DNA of 64,000 bases. Origin: Chitinophaga japonensis. GTDB taxonomy: Bacteria > Bacteroidota > Bacteroidia > Chitinophagales > Chitinophagaceae. The position numbers were made by a program, and so were the translations under genes. Under the pieces are notes generated by a model. The model searched no databases. It was given only the letters and a program-made list of their open reading frames with translations, and was not told the origin of the DNA. Positions 51,860-60,947 of this stretch are shown here, one piece after another. Every line of letters starts with the position of its first letter. Positions within the stretch are counted from its first letter, which is position 1. The stretch covers positions 382,985 through 446,984 of the forward strand of contig NZ_VLLG01000002.1 in assembly GCF_007830125.1 (NCBI RefSeq). Direction: 5' to 3'.

Positions 51860-52840
51860 TCAGGCGTAGGCCGCTTCCTTGTTGTACTTGTGCCGGTAAT
51901 CCACCGGCGACATGCCGGTTATTTTCTTGAAGATGGTGCGGAATGCCTTGGTATCGTTGTAGCCTACGTCGTACATCACCTCCGTGACGTTCTTGTTGCT
52001 GGATTCCAGCATTTTTTTGGCGGCTTCTATTTTTACGCGCTGAATGTATTCGAGAGGCGTGTTGTTGGTGGCTTTTTTGAAGCGCCGTACAAAATGCCGC
52101 CGCCCGATGGCGAATTTCACGGCCAGCTCCTCCACGGAGATCTTCTCCGCTATATTGCTTTCAATAAATTCCTGCGCTTCTTTGATGGGCTCGTCCTCGT
52201 GTTTCTTCTGCCCGTTGAACATGATGAAAGGCGACTGGCTTTTACGGTCTATCTCCAGGGCGAAGAACTTGGCGGCCTGGATGGCCATCTCCCGGCTGGT
52301 ATATTTTTCCACCAGGTGCAGCAGCAGGTTCCAGTAAGAGCTGGCTCCTCCGCTGGAGTACACGCCCTGCTCCTCGGATATGATCCGGCCGTCTATCAGC
52401 TCCACTTCGGGGAACATTTCCCGGAACTCATCCGCATACAGCCAGTGGGTAGAGCATTCCCGGCCGTTCAGCAAACCGGTGGCCGCCAGCAGGAAAGCGC
52501 CGATGCAAAGGCTGGCCACTTCCGCGCCGCGGCTGTGGTGCCGGATGATCCAGGGAATGAAATCCCGGTTGATCTCCACCGCCCTTTTCATGTCGCCGCT
52601 CAGGGCCGGAACCAGGATCAGGTCTGTTTGCTTCACATCATCCACCAATACATCCGGGTGCACGGAGAAGATGCCGTTATTCAGGGGCACATCCCTGGTG
52701 AGGCCTACCAACTGCACCTTGAACAGGGGGGCCTGGCCCCTTGCCTCAAGGAACTGGTTTACAGCCGTAAACATGTAACGCGGGTCAACGATGCTGGTTG
52801 GCACGGCTTCGTTCGGGACAATGATGGAGATATGCTTCAT
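51860..52840 (-). CDS. GlxA-like transcriptional regulator (DJ-1/PfpI plus AraC HTH)
   Basis: The 326-residue protein has an N-terminal DJ-1/PfpI domain (about 1-190, with VASLCIGAFLLAATGLLNGRECSTHW) and a C-terminal AraC-type double helix-turn-helix (about 215-318, VEELAVKFAIGRRHFVRRFK ... VTEVMYDVGYNDTKAFRTIFKKITGMSPVDYR). It keeps a Cys in the CIGAF nucleophile-elbow position, although GlxA-type regulators are not known as enzymes. It is oriented like the TonB receptor gene, 102 nt before it, and has a complete Bacteroidota promoter. Confidence 0.9.
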   Translation of the reverse strand: MKHISIIVPNEAVPTSIVDPRYMFTAVNQFLEARGQAPLFKVQLVGLTRDVPLNNGIFSVHPDVLVDDVKQTDLILVPALSGDMKRAVEINRDFIPWIIRHHSRGAEVASLCIGAFLLAATGLLNGRECSTHWLYADEFREMFPEVELIDGRIISEEQGVYSSGGASSYWNLLLHLVEKYTSREMAIQAAKFFALEIDRKSQSPFIMFNGQKKHEDEPIKEAQEFIESNIAEKISVEELAVKFAIGRRHFVRRFKKATNNTPLEYIQRVKIEAAKKMLESSNKNVTEVMYDVGYNDTKAFRTIFKKITGMSPVDYRHKYNKEAAYA

Positions 52841-52868
52841 ATCAGTTGCGTGGTTTAAGTAAACTTTC

Positions 52869-52900
52869 CAAATTTAAGCGCTTTGGGCAACTATCGCAAA
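52869..52900 (-). promoter_or_regulatory. Complete Bacteroidota promoter of the GlxA-like gene
   Basis: On the minus strand TTTG (52900-52897) and TAAATTTG (52876-52869) are separated by 20 nt, matching the TTTG-N19-21-TAnnTTTG consensus. The gene starts 28 nt further on. Confidence 0.75.
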
Positions 52901-52992
52901 TCCGGCTCCCACCGGGCGCCACTAGATAAAAAAGTCGTAATTGCCCCCTTTAAAAGTCGCGTTTGTACGTTACCCGGCTTACCGGGCCGGGG

Positions 52993-53000
52993 TACCTTTG
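52993..53000 (+). promoter_or_regulatory. Bacteroidota -7 promoter element (TACCTTTG)
   Basis: An exact TAnnTTTG match 37 nt before the ATG at 53038. TTTG at 52962-52965 lies 27 nt upstream, too far for a canonical -33 box. Confidence 0.55.
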
Positions 53001-53037
53001 CAGGAGAGAGCTATACTAACCCTTAAGCGCACTAACT

Positions 53038-53631
53038 ATGAGAAAAGTAATCGTATCGATGAATGTTACACTGGACGGCTTCATGGCTGGGCGCAACTGC
53101 GAGCTGGACTGGCATTTCAGTTACTGGAACGAAGAAATGGCGGAACAGGCCTGCGAGCGGCTGAGCAGGATAGACACCATCCTGCTGGGCAGGGTCACCT
53201 ACCAGGCTATGGCGGCGTACTGGCCCTACCAGGCTTTTAACAGCTCCTTTCCCAGGGGGCAGCTTGCCTTTGCGGAAATGATGAACAATTACCGGAAAAT
53301 TGTTTTCTCCAAAACATTGAAAAACACCGCCTGGAACAATTCCCGGCTGGTAACGGCCAACATGCGCGGGGAAATAGCCCGGCTGAAACAGCAGCCCGGC
53401 AAGGACATGATCATCTACGGCAGCCGGAGCATTGTTACCGCCCTCATGCGCTCCGGGCTGGTGGATGAGTATGAGCTGTGGGTGCACCCGGTGCTGCTGG
53501 GCAAGGGCAAACCCCTGTTCCCCAGCCAGCAGCATATGCGCCAGCTACGCCTGATGAAAACCCGCAGTTTCGCCTCCGGCGTGATCATTCTCTACTACTG
53601 CTCGAAGACCGACCCCATATTGCACGCCTGA
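53038..53631 (+). CDS. Dihydrofolate-reductase-fold protein (RibD C-terminal-like)
   Basis: The 197-residue protein opens MRKVIVSMNVTLDGFMAGRNCELDWHF and has ILLGRVTYQAMAAYWP, MIIYGSRSIVTALM and WVHPVLLGKGKPLF, the family pattern also seen at 26375-26941. It probably binds NADPH; the substrate is unknown. The divergent position next to the GlxA-like regulator suggests, weakly, that the regulator could control it. Confidence 0.87.
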   Translation: MRKVIVSMNVTLDGFMAGRNCELDWHFSYWNEEMAEQACERLSRIDTILLGRVTYQAMAAYWPYQAFNSSFPRGQLAFAEMMNNYRKIVFSKTLKNTAWNNSRLVTANMRGEIARLKQQPGKDMIIYGSRSIVTALMRSGLVDEYELWVHPVLLGKGKPLFPSQQHMRQLRLMKTRSFASGVIILYYCSKTDPILHA

Positions 53632-53768
53632 CCGGCGCCGGCCACCTGCCGGCAACCCGCCGGATGCCACCACCTGCAGGCCAATTTCAGCCGGTTTTAC
53701 TATTTGCGTCTTCATCACAATCCCGGGTTTCGTAGTATTGCCATACCTGCATTCGAAAAACACCTGCT

Positions 53769-55040
53769 ATGACCTGTTTAAAAACACCCCGCCTGCTGGT
53801 CATGCTGGGCCTCCTGCTGACGACGGCCACAGCAAGCCACGCCCAGCTTCTGGACAAGATCCAGCGAAAAGTAAAGAACCGGGTGGACCGGAAGATCGAC
53901 CAGACCATTGACAAGGGCCTGGATAAGGCCGAAAAAGGCATTGACGACGCTGCCAAAAGCGACAAGACGGAAAACAAAGGCTCCACTGCTCCCGGCCACC
54001 CCGGCGCTGCTGATAACGTCAGCAACGACGCTGCCGCCGGCCTCCGCGTAAATTCCAAATATGATTTTGTGCCCGGGGAAAACCTGCTGTTTGCAGATGA
54101 TTTCCTTGCAGATAATACCGGGGATTTCCCCGCGCACTGGAACACCAACGGCTCTGGTGAAGTGGTGACCCTGAACGGGCTGCCGGACAAGTGGCTGAAA
54201 GTGCCGGATAATACGATCAGTTTCCCGGAAACCAACAAGGTGCTGCCGGAGAGCTTCACCATCGAGTTTGACCTGCTGTACCCAAAAGGCAGCACCCGCA
54301 CGCCCGTGACCTTCGGGTTTTCCGAAAACAGCAACCCCGCCAAAAACGGCTTGCGCTATAAAAAGCTGCTCTACTTTAAAATAGACCACTTCCAGGACCT
54401 GGTTGGCTACAGCACGTCCCTGTACTCAGGCCGCGAGGAGAATAAAGCCTACCCGGTGAACGGGATGGCGGGTAAGATCATGCGCGTGAGCATCAGCGTT
54501 CATAAATCCCGCATCCGCCTGTACCTGGACCAGGATAAAGTGTTTGACCTGCCCCGTGGCTTTGAGCCCTCGTCCCTGCGCAACAATTTCCACTTCCGGG
54601 CGGCTGAAATAATACCTGCCGCCAAACAACCCTTCTACGTAGCGCACCTGCGTATCGCTGCGGGCGGCACCGATCTGCGCAGTCAACTGCTGGCCGCCGG
54701 CAAGGTATCTACCAGCGGCATCCTGTTCGATGTGAACGCCGCCCGGATAAAGCCTTCCTCTTACGGCATTATCCGCGAGATAGCCATGGCCCTGCAGGAA
54801 AACGCCGACCTGCGCCTGAAGATCGTCGGGCACACCGACAGCGACGGCGCGGACAACGCCAACCTGGACCTTTCCAAACGCCGGGCCGAAGCGGTAAAGG
54901 CCGCGCTGCAGGAAACCTATGGCATTGATGGCGCCCGCCTGCAAAGCGACGGCAAAGGCGAATCGCAGCCGGTAGCCGGCAACCAGTCGCCTGAAGGGAA
55001 GGCAAAGAACCGGCGGGTGGAATTTATTGTGCAGAAATAA
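53769..55040 (+). CDS. OmpA-family outer-membrane / peptidoglycan-binding protein
   Basis: The 423-residue protein has a signal peptide (to SHAQ), a charged region rich in Lys and Asp (about 30-75) and a concanavalin-like central domain (about 100-300). A C-terminal OmpA domain (about 320-423) carries the peptidoglycan-contact motif GHTDSDGADNANLDLSKRRAEAV. It would tie an outer-membrane or surface module to the cell wall. Related proteins accompany gliding and T9SS systems, but this gene stands alone here. Confidence 0.88.
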   Translation: MTCLKTPRLLVMLGLLLTTATASHAQLLDKIQRKVKNRVDRKIDQTIDKGLDKAEKGIDDAAKSDKTENKGSTAPGHPGAADNVSNDAAAGLRVNSKYDFVPGENLLFADDFLADNTGDFPAHWNTNGSGEVVTLNGLPDKWLKVPDNTISFPETNKVLPESFTIEFDLLYPKGSTRTPVTFGFSENSNPAKNGLRYKKLLYFKIDHFQDLVGYSTSLYSGREENKAYPVNGMAGKIMRVSISVHKSRIRLYLDQDKVFDLPRGFEPSSLRNNFHFRAAEIIPAAKQPFYVAHLRIAAGGTDLRSQLLAAGKVSTSGILFDVNAARIKPSSYGIIREIAMALQENADLRLKIVGHTDSDGADNANLDLSKRRAEAVKAALQETYGIDGARLQSDGKGESQPVAGNQSPEGKAKNRRVEFIVQK

Positions 55041-55150
55041 GCGCCCGGCCGTCCTTCTTCGTTTACCCGTATGGTGCATGCATTTTCCTTTGTCGCAATT
55101 CCCCCTGTACAAAGTCGTTTTTACACAGCGTCACTGTGCGCAGATGCCCG

Positions 55151-55158
55151 TATGTTTG
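55151..55158 (+). promoter_or_regulatory. Bacteroidota -7 promoter element (TATGTTTG)
   Basis: An exact TAnnTTTG match 26 nt before the ATG at 55185. A palindrome CACAG-CGTCA-CTGTG lies just upstream (55123-55137) and could be an operator. Confidence 0.55.
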
Positions 55159-55184
55159 CATGGTCAACTTAAAACAAGCATATC

Positions 55185-55595
55185 ATGGCAACGAAAATTT
55201 TTGTGAACTTACCAGTAAAGGATCTTAAAAGGTCCATGGATTTTTATGCACAGCTCGGGTACTCCTTTAACCCCCAATTCACGGACGACAAGGCGGCCTG
55301 CATGGTGATCAGCGAGGACATCTACACCATGCTGCTGGTTGAAGAATTCTTTAAAACATTTACCAAAAAGGCGATCGCGGACGCTTCCAAAACCACGGAG
55401 GTGATCCTGAGCCTTTCTGCCGACAGCCGGCAGCAAGTAGAGGAGCAGGTAAAGAAAGCGGTAGCCGCCGGCGGCACTACGCCTAATGAGCCGCAGGATC
55501 ACGGTTTTATGTACCAGCACGGTTTCCAGGACCCGGACGGCCACCTGTGGGAGCTGGTATACATGGACCCCAGCGCCATACAGCAACAGGGATAA
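55185..55595 (+). CDS. VOC (glyoxalase-like) protein, lactoylglutathione-lyase relative
   Basis: The 136-residue protein has IFVNLPVKDLKRSMDFYAQLGYSFNPQF and ends MYQHGFQDPDGHLWELVYMDPSAI, where the metal-binding glutamate of the fold would lie (HLWEL). This subgroup is common in Bacteroidota and has no known substrate. It ends just before a long hairpin that separates it from the convergent SusD gene. Confidence 0.88.
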   Translation: MATKIFVNLPVKDLKRSMDFYAQLGYSFNPQFTDDKAACMVISEDIYTMLLVEEFFKTFTKKAIADASKTTEVILSLSADSRQQVEEQVKKAVAAGGTTPNEPQDHGFMYQHGFQDPDGHLWELVYMDPSAIQQQG

Positions 55596-55597
55596 AA

Positions 55598-55698
55598 AAA
55601 TGTAAAAGGGAGAAAGCAGAAGGGAAAAGGGACGCAGAGTCTGTTCTTCTTTTGCGGCTTTTTCCTTTCTCCCTGTTCCCTTTTCCCCTTTTACATTT
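55598..55698. terminator. Long polypurine/polypyrimidine hairpin between convergent genes
   Basis: AAATGTAAAAGGG (55598-55610) and CCCTTTTACATTT (55686-55698) pair perfectly, and purine-rich sequence inside the left arm faces pyrimidine-rich sequence inside the right. It fills the whole gap between the VOC gene and SusD stop codons and looks like a bidirectional terminator. It is related in composition and loop to 11041-11118. Confidence 0.75.
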
Positions 55699-55703
55699 TA
55701 CAT

Positions 55704-57482
55704 TTAATGATACCCCGGGTTTTCCACCAGGTTGGGATTATTACCGGTACGTGCAGTGGTCAGCGGTAAGTAGTAATTACGCTCATAGAACACCGGGTTG
55801 GAAGTGGCGCCGTCAATATGCTCCGTCACTTCCAGCCGGTATTTGCCGCTGGCGAAATCCAGGATATAGCGCAGGCCGCTGCGGTTCACGGACAACAGGT
55901 CCACGGCCACCCGCCAGCGGCGCAGGTCCCAGTAGCGGTGCCCTTCAAAGGCCAGCTCCACTTTTCTTTCCTGCCGTATCTTTTCCCGGCTGATGGATGT
56001 TAACGCAGCTATACCTGCCCGCTCCCTTACCTGGTTCACGGCAGCCAGCGCCTCGCCGGCTTTGCCCAGCTCAAAAGCGGCTTCCGCATAGTTCAGCAAT
56101 ATCTCCGCGTAGCGGAACAACTGCCAGTCCGTACCCGAAGTGGCGCGCTCGCTCATGTTATCCTTGCTTTCTTCCAGGTACTTCATGACGCCAAAACCGG
56201 TGCCGAAGCTGTTGTCTACCGACTGCACCCCTTTTGCCGGCACGTTCTGGTAGGAGCCGCTGTTCTGCACCGTGCCGTCCGGCAGCAGCAGGCCGTTGTG
56301 AAAATCCACGGCGCTGCCTTTCCAGGGCGTGCCCTGCGTATAAATGGTAGCATAAAAACGGGGGTCTTTGTCCGCCCACAGCTCCTCCATGCTCCACAGC
56401 CCCTGCTGGATGGCCGTTCTGTCCAGCGTACCGGGCGTGCCGTCCACATGCTCATAGGCTTCCGCCATTTCCAGGTACGGCGCGTTCTGGTTGCCGGCAT
56501 TCCAGGCATGCGGCTTGGGCGCCTGGAAGAAATCCCATACCCAGCCATTGCCGCCGGTATTGCGCTGCACATAGTCATGCCGTTTTGCCCAGATCACTTC
56601 CGGGTTATTCTTTTGCAGGAACACATTTTTAAAGTTGACGACTTTGTCGCCGTCTGCATTATACAGCGCATACTGGTGGCTCTGCATGATCTGCGCGGCG
56701 GCGTCATATGCCTGCTGGTAATAACCATCCGGCGCTGCGCTGATACCTGTAAGGCCCTGCAGTTCCACTGTGCCGTACTGCGCAATGCTGGCGGCATACA
56801 GGGCGGCCCGGCATTTCAGCGCCAGCGCCGTATACTTTGAAGGCCGGCCGTATTCGGTACTGCTGCGGTCCGGCAGCTCATTTACGATCGCGTCCATTTC
56901 CGACAGAACAAAATCATAGACCTGCTGTTCCTTATCCCGCTTGCGGTACAGTTCATCATAGGAGGCATTGATGTCCTGCGGTTCGGTGATCAGCGGTACG
57001 CCGCCGTAGCGCTTTACCATGGCGAAATAATTATAGGCTCTTAAGAAACGGGCTTCCGCGGTGCGCACTTTGCGGAAATGCTCATCCACCGGCGCTGCCG
57101 GCACACGTTTGATGAATTCGTTCAGCGTGCGGATCACCGTGTAGGCATGCTCCCACCAGTCCAGCACGCCGCCGGTAATGGTAATACCGTTGGTCTTGGC
57201 CTGCGACTGCCCCACTACCCAGTTGCGCATGCATTCGTCGCTCAGCTCATTCACAATAAAAGGACCGTTCCAGTCATCGCTGGAAGCCCAGTCCGCATTC
57301 GGCGTTTCATTGGTGAGGATATACATCTGCAGGTAAGCCTGGGTAAGATAGGCGTCTATCAGCGCCTGGTCGTTCCATACCACGGCGTCTGAAATAGCGT
57401 CCAGCGGTTGCTTGTCCAGCACGCCTTTCAGGCAGGAGCTAAAGGCGGCTATACAGAACAGTATATAAACAGTGCGTTTCAT
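55704..57482 (-). CDS. SusD/RagB-type outer-membrane nutrient-binding lipoprotein
   Basis: The 592-residue protein has a lipoprotein signal (TVYILFCIAAFSSC), the FRYAEILLNYAEAAFELG motif and the C-terminal YLPLTTARTGNNPNLVENPGY. It pairs with the SusC gene 51 nt upstream. A CCTGTCAGG-type palindrome lies in that gap. With the fucosidase further upstream the ligand may be a fucose-bearing glycan. Confidence 0.95.
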   Translation of the reverse strand: MKRTVYILFCIAAFSSCLKGVLDKQPLDAISDAVVWNDQALIDAYLTQAYLQMYILTNETPNADWASSDDWNGPFIVNELSDECMRNWVVGQSQAKTNGITITGGVLDWWEHAYTVIRTLNEFIKRVPAAPVDEHFRKVRTAEARFLRAYNYFAMVKRYGGVPLITEPQDINASYDELYRKRDKEQQVYDFVLSEMDAIVNELPDRSSTEYGRPSKYTALALKCRAALYAASIAQYGTVELQGLTGISAAPDGYYQQAYDAAAQIMQSHQYALYNADGDKVVNFKNVFLQKNNPEVIWAKRHDYVQRNTGGNGWVWDFFQAPKPHAWNAGNQNAPYLEMAEAYEHVDGTPGTLDRTAIQQGLWSMEELWADKDPRFYATIYTQGTPWKGSAVDFHNGLLLPDGTVQNSGSYQNVPAKGVQSVDNSFGTGFGVMKYLEESKDNMSERATSGTDWQLFRYAEILLNYAEAAFELGKAGEALAAVNQVRERAGIAALTSISREKIRQERKVELAFEGHRYWDLRRWRVAVDLLSVNRSGLRYILDFASGKYRLEVTEHIDGATSNPVFYERNYYLPLTTARTGNNPNLVENPGYH

Positions 57483-57503
57483 AACTTACTTTTTTTTTGC
57501 GGG

Positions 57504-57532
57504 ACCTGACCGGTTTTAAAAACCTGTCAGGT
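57504..57532. repeat. CCTGTCAGG-family palindrome between SusC and SusD genes
   Basis: ACCTGACCGGTTTT (57504-57517) and AAAACCTGTCAGGT (57519-57532) pair with one mismatch around a single central base. It lies inside an otherwise tightly linked susC-susD pair, so it may act on transcript stability rather than termination. Confidence 0.7.
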
Positions 57533-57533
57533 G

Positions 57534-60500
57534 TTAAAAGGAAATATTGGCCCCAACAGAGACGGTCTTTTGCTGCGGGTAGTACCGCCCGCTTTCGCTG
57601 GTGGGCGCTTCCGGGTCAATATCGTATTGCCTGAGCTTATTGAAGGTGAGGATATTGGTGGCAGCTATGTACAGGCGGATGCGGCTCACTTTTATGCGGT
57701 CCAGGAGCGTTTTGGGCAGGCTGTATCCCAATGATGCCATTTTCAGGCGCATATAGCCGGCCCGTTTATAACGGGCATCCGTATAGTAATTATTGGTGCC
57801 GGCCCCGCCTATCCTGGGCACCAGCGCATTGGGATCGTTGTGCTCCGGTGTCCAGCGGTTTTCATACACGTAGGTGGGATAGGTTTTACCCTGTACAAAA
57901 GTAATGTAGGTATAGTGCCCCATGGCTCCCTGGAACAGGGCAGAAAAATCAAAATCCCGGTAGCGCAGGTCGGCGCTAAGCCCCATCATCCAGTGCGGGG
58001 TGGTGCCCTGGCCTATTTCCACCTGGTCTTTCCAGTCTATTACCTGGTCGCCGTTCACATCTCGCAGGCGCAGGTCGCCGGGGCGCAGGGTGGTATTGCC
58101 TTTCTGGTCCTGGTCAAAGGGCAGCTTGTTAATTTCTTCCTGCGAGGTGAAAATCCCGTCGGCCAGGTAGCCAAACTGGCGGTCCACCCATTTGCCGGAG
58201 CGGCCGTTGATCCGGGCCTGGTCCGGGTCCGTATAATCCGGCTCCTCGTAATGATCCCATTTGGCCCTGGACCAGGATACATTGCCGCTCAGGTCCCAGC
58301 TCAGGTCCCCGCTGCGGCCGGTGGTGCCCAGGCTCAGCTCAAAGCCGCGATCGTTCAGGCTGTTGAGGTTTTCCGGCGGCAGGGTGGCGCCAAAGGAAGA
58401 AGGAACGGTGGTAGCCCTGTTGGCCAATATGCCGGCGCGCTGGCGGTAAAAAACGTCCAGCTCTCCATACAGCCTGCTGCGAAACAGGGAAAACTCCAGG
58501 CCCGCATTGTAGGTGCTGATCTTCTCCCAGGTCATGTAAGGATTGGGCAGCCCTTTGGACGCCAGCCCCTGTTGCGGGCCCTGGCCCAGTATGTAGGGCC
58601 ATTGCGAAAGCTGGTAGCCGGAGAGGTACTGGAAATTGCCGATGCCGTCATTACCGGCGGCACCATAGCTGGCCCGCAGCTTCAGGTTATCCATAAAGCC
58701 CACTCCTTTCAGGAAGGGCTCCTCCGTTGCCCGCCAGCCCAGCGATACGCCGGGGAAATAACCCCAACGGCTATTGGCGGGAAACCTGGCGGAAGCATCT
58801 GCCCGCAGGATGCCTTCCAGCAGGTATTTATCGCGGTAAGCGTAATTCAGCCGCCCTACATAGCTCATGCGGCCCATTTCCGTAGCGCTCCCGTTATTGG
58901 AAGCCCCCACGGTGCTGCCTGCATACAACTGGTCAATAGCGGGCGTGAGATAATCTTTCCGGGCGGCGCTGATCCAGTCACCACTATAGTCGATGGCCTC
59001 GTACAGCGCCAGGGCGGTGATATGATGGTCCTGCGCAAAGGTTTTATCGTACTTAAGAGAATACTGCACGGTCAGCACCCGGCTTTTATCATCGCGCGTG
59101 CTCAGGGAGGCTTTGGAGCCGTAAGCCCCGGCTACGGTGTACACCTGGCTGGCGGGATCATAGGTATACAGCGTGACCGGCTTCACAAACACGCGGTTGG
59201 ATACATAGTCACCGGCATAGTTCAGGAAAGCCCTGGCCGATAATCCATCTATGAACTTAAAGCGGTAGTTCAATGCCAGTGATCCGCGCAGGCTCAGGCC
59301 ATCGGTATTGTTATAGCCGGACAGCTCGCTGTTGCTCACTACATGCGCGCCGCCTGTGCCGTTGCCATCCGCAAAGGGTATTTTGGAAGGATCGGGGAGG
59401 CGCGCAGGATAAACAGGCAGGGTGTTCCAGAAATAGCCCCAGGCGCTGGATTCCCCGGACTCCAGGGATACCTGCGGAAAATTGCGGTCTTCTATAATGC
59501 TGGCCATGGTCAGTTCCAGGGAAAGGTTGTCCAGTATTTTAGCATCAATGTTAGACTGGAAATTGTACCGCTTGTAATGGCCGCCGTTGTTCTTAAAAAC
59601 GGTTTCCTGGTCCAGGTAGCCCAGGAAGCCGTAGTATTTGATGGCGTCGCTGCCGCCCCGTATGGCGATGTTGTGCTGCTGCTGGGGCGCCCAGGACCGG
59701 ATCAGTTCATCATACCAGTCCGTATCGGGAAACAGCGGGTCTGTGCCGGCATAATACTTTTGCACCTGCTCTTCCGTAAAAGGCGCGGTGGCTTCCGGCT
59801 TGCCTTCATTCAGGTGCTTTTCCCGGGCCAGCTCCGCATACTGGCCGGCATTTACAGGAGTAGGCATCACGGTGATGCCCTGCCAGGTCCGGGAGGTATT
59901 GACGGTAAAGACCGGTTTGCCGGCGGTGCCCCTTTTGGTGGTGACCAGTATAACGCCATTGCCTGCACGCGCGCCGTAGATGGCGGCAGCGGCATCTTTC
60001 AGGATGGAAATGGATTCGATCTGGTTCGGGTCCAGGAAACGGAAATCGCTTTCAATCCCGTCTACGATCACCAGCGCGTCGCCAAAGCCGCGGATGCTTA
60101 ACCTGGCGGCGTCTGCGCCGGGCCGGCCGCTGGATTGCAGGGAGATCAGCCCCGGCAGGCGGCCGGCCAGGGTATTGGCCGTACTGGCCACCGGCGCTTT
60201 GGTAATGTCTTTGGAAGTGACGGTAGCAATGGAGCCGGTCACATTCCCCCTTTTCTGCGTGCCGTAGCCCACTACCACCACGGCGTCCAGGTCGGCGCTT
60301 TGTTCCAGCAGCGTAACATTCACAGTACCGGCGGCGCTCACGGCGATCTCCTGCGGCGCAAACCCGATGTAGTTAAATACCAGCGTGCCTTTGCCGGCTG
60401 CAAGGCGAATGGAATATTTCCCGGCCGCATCCGTGGTGGTGCCGGCAGCCGCGTCTTTTACCTTAATGGTAACACCGGGCAGGGGCTGCCCGTTACGGTC

Positions 60501-60911
60501 CGTTACCGTGCCGGTCACCACTACCGGTGCTGTTGCCGGCGCAGGCACCGGCGCCGCCGTTTTCTTCACCACCACGGTTTGCTTGCTGATGGTGTAGGAA
60601 AGCGGCAGGCCGGCAAAGCACTGGTCCAGCACCGCCGCCAGGGGGGTATTGCTGAACTGCAGGTTGCTGACCGGGGTCTGCACGATGGTGCCGTCGCACA
60701 GCACGTTATACCCGGTCTGTTTCCTGATCTCGCTGAATACCTCTTCAAGCGTAGCGCGTTGTTTTTTCATGGTAAGTCCCTGGGCGCTGCAGGTGTTATT
60801 CAGCGCCGGTAATGCTACAGTAAACAGGACCAGGAGCAATTGCATGCACAGCCATAGTGGCCGGCAGGCATGCCGCTGCTTCCTGCATAGGTCAGGAGTA
60901 AAGTTTTGCAT
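57534..60911 (-). CDS. SusC/RagA-type TonB-linked receptor with STN domain
   Basis: The 1125-residue protein has a signal (LLLVLFTVALPALNNTCSAQ), an STN domain (about 50-112, ATLEEVFSEIRKQTGYNV), a carboxypeptidase-regulatory-like domain (about 128-205), the VVVVGYGTQKRGNVTGSI TonB-plug start, and a plug with DAAAAIYGARAGNGVILVTTKRG. The barrel ends TVSVGANISF. The STN domain and the adjacent FecR and sigma genes show transenvelope signalling: substrate binding would release the sigma factor and raise expression of this locus. Confidence 0.95.
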   Translation of the reverse strand: MQNFTPDLCRKQRHACRPLWLCMQLLLVLFTVALPALNNTCSAQGLTMKKQRATLEEVFSEIRKQTGYNVLCDGTIVQTPVSNLQFSNTPLAAVLDQCFAGLPLSYTISKQTVVVKKTAAPVPAPATAPVVVTGTVTDRNGQPLPGVTIKVKDAAAGTTTDAAGKYSIRLAAGKGTLVFNYIGFAPQEIAVSAAGTVNVTLLEQSADLDAVVVVGYGTQKRGNVTGSIATVTSKDITKAPVASTANTLAGRLPGLISLQSSGRPGADAARLSIRGFGDALVIVDGIESDFRFLDPNQIESISILKDAAAAIYGARAGNGVILVTTKRGTAGKPVFTVNTSRTWQGITVMPTPVNAGQYAELAREKHLNEGKPEATAPFTEEQVQKYYAGTDPLFPDTDWYDELIRSWAPQQQHNIAIRGGSDAIKYYGFLGYLDQETVFKNNGGHYKRYNFQSNIDAKILDNLSLELTMASIIEDRNFPQVSLESGESSAWGYFWNTLPVYPARLPDPSKIPFADGNGTGGAHVVSNSELSGYNNTDGLSLRGSLALNYRFKFIDGLSARAFLNYAGDYVSNRVFVKPVTLYTYDPASQVYTVAGAYGSKASLSTRDDKSRVLTVQYSLKYDKTFAQDHHITALALYEAIDYSGDWISAARKDYLTPAIDQLYAGSTVGASNNGSATEMGRMSYVGRLNYAYRDKYLLEGILRADASARFPANSRWGYFPGVSLGWRATEEPFLKGVGFMDNLKLRASYGAAGNDGIGNFQYLSGYQLSQWPYILGQGPQQGLASKGLPNPYMTWEKISTYNAGLEFSLFRSRLYGELDVFYRQRAGILANRATTVPSSFGATLPPENLNSLNDRGFELSLGTTGRSGDLSWDLSGNVSWSRAKWDHYEEPDYTDPDQARINGRSGKWVDRQFGYLADGIFTSQEEINKLPFDQDQKGNTTLRPGDLRLRDVNGDQVIDWKDQVEIGQGTTPHWMMGLSADLRYRDFDFSALFQGAMGHYTYITFVQGKTYPTYVYENRWTPEHNDPNALVPRIGGAGTNNYYTDARYKRAGYMRLKMASLGYSLPKTLLDRIKVSRIRLYIAATNILTFNKLRQYDIDPEAPTSESGRYYPQQKTVSVGANISF

Positions 60912-60947
60912 AACTGGAATTTTTTCGCGTTGATATAGACGGATGCC

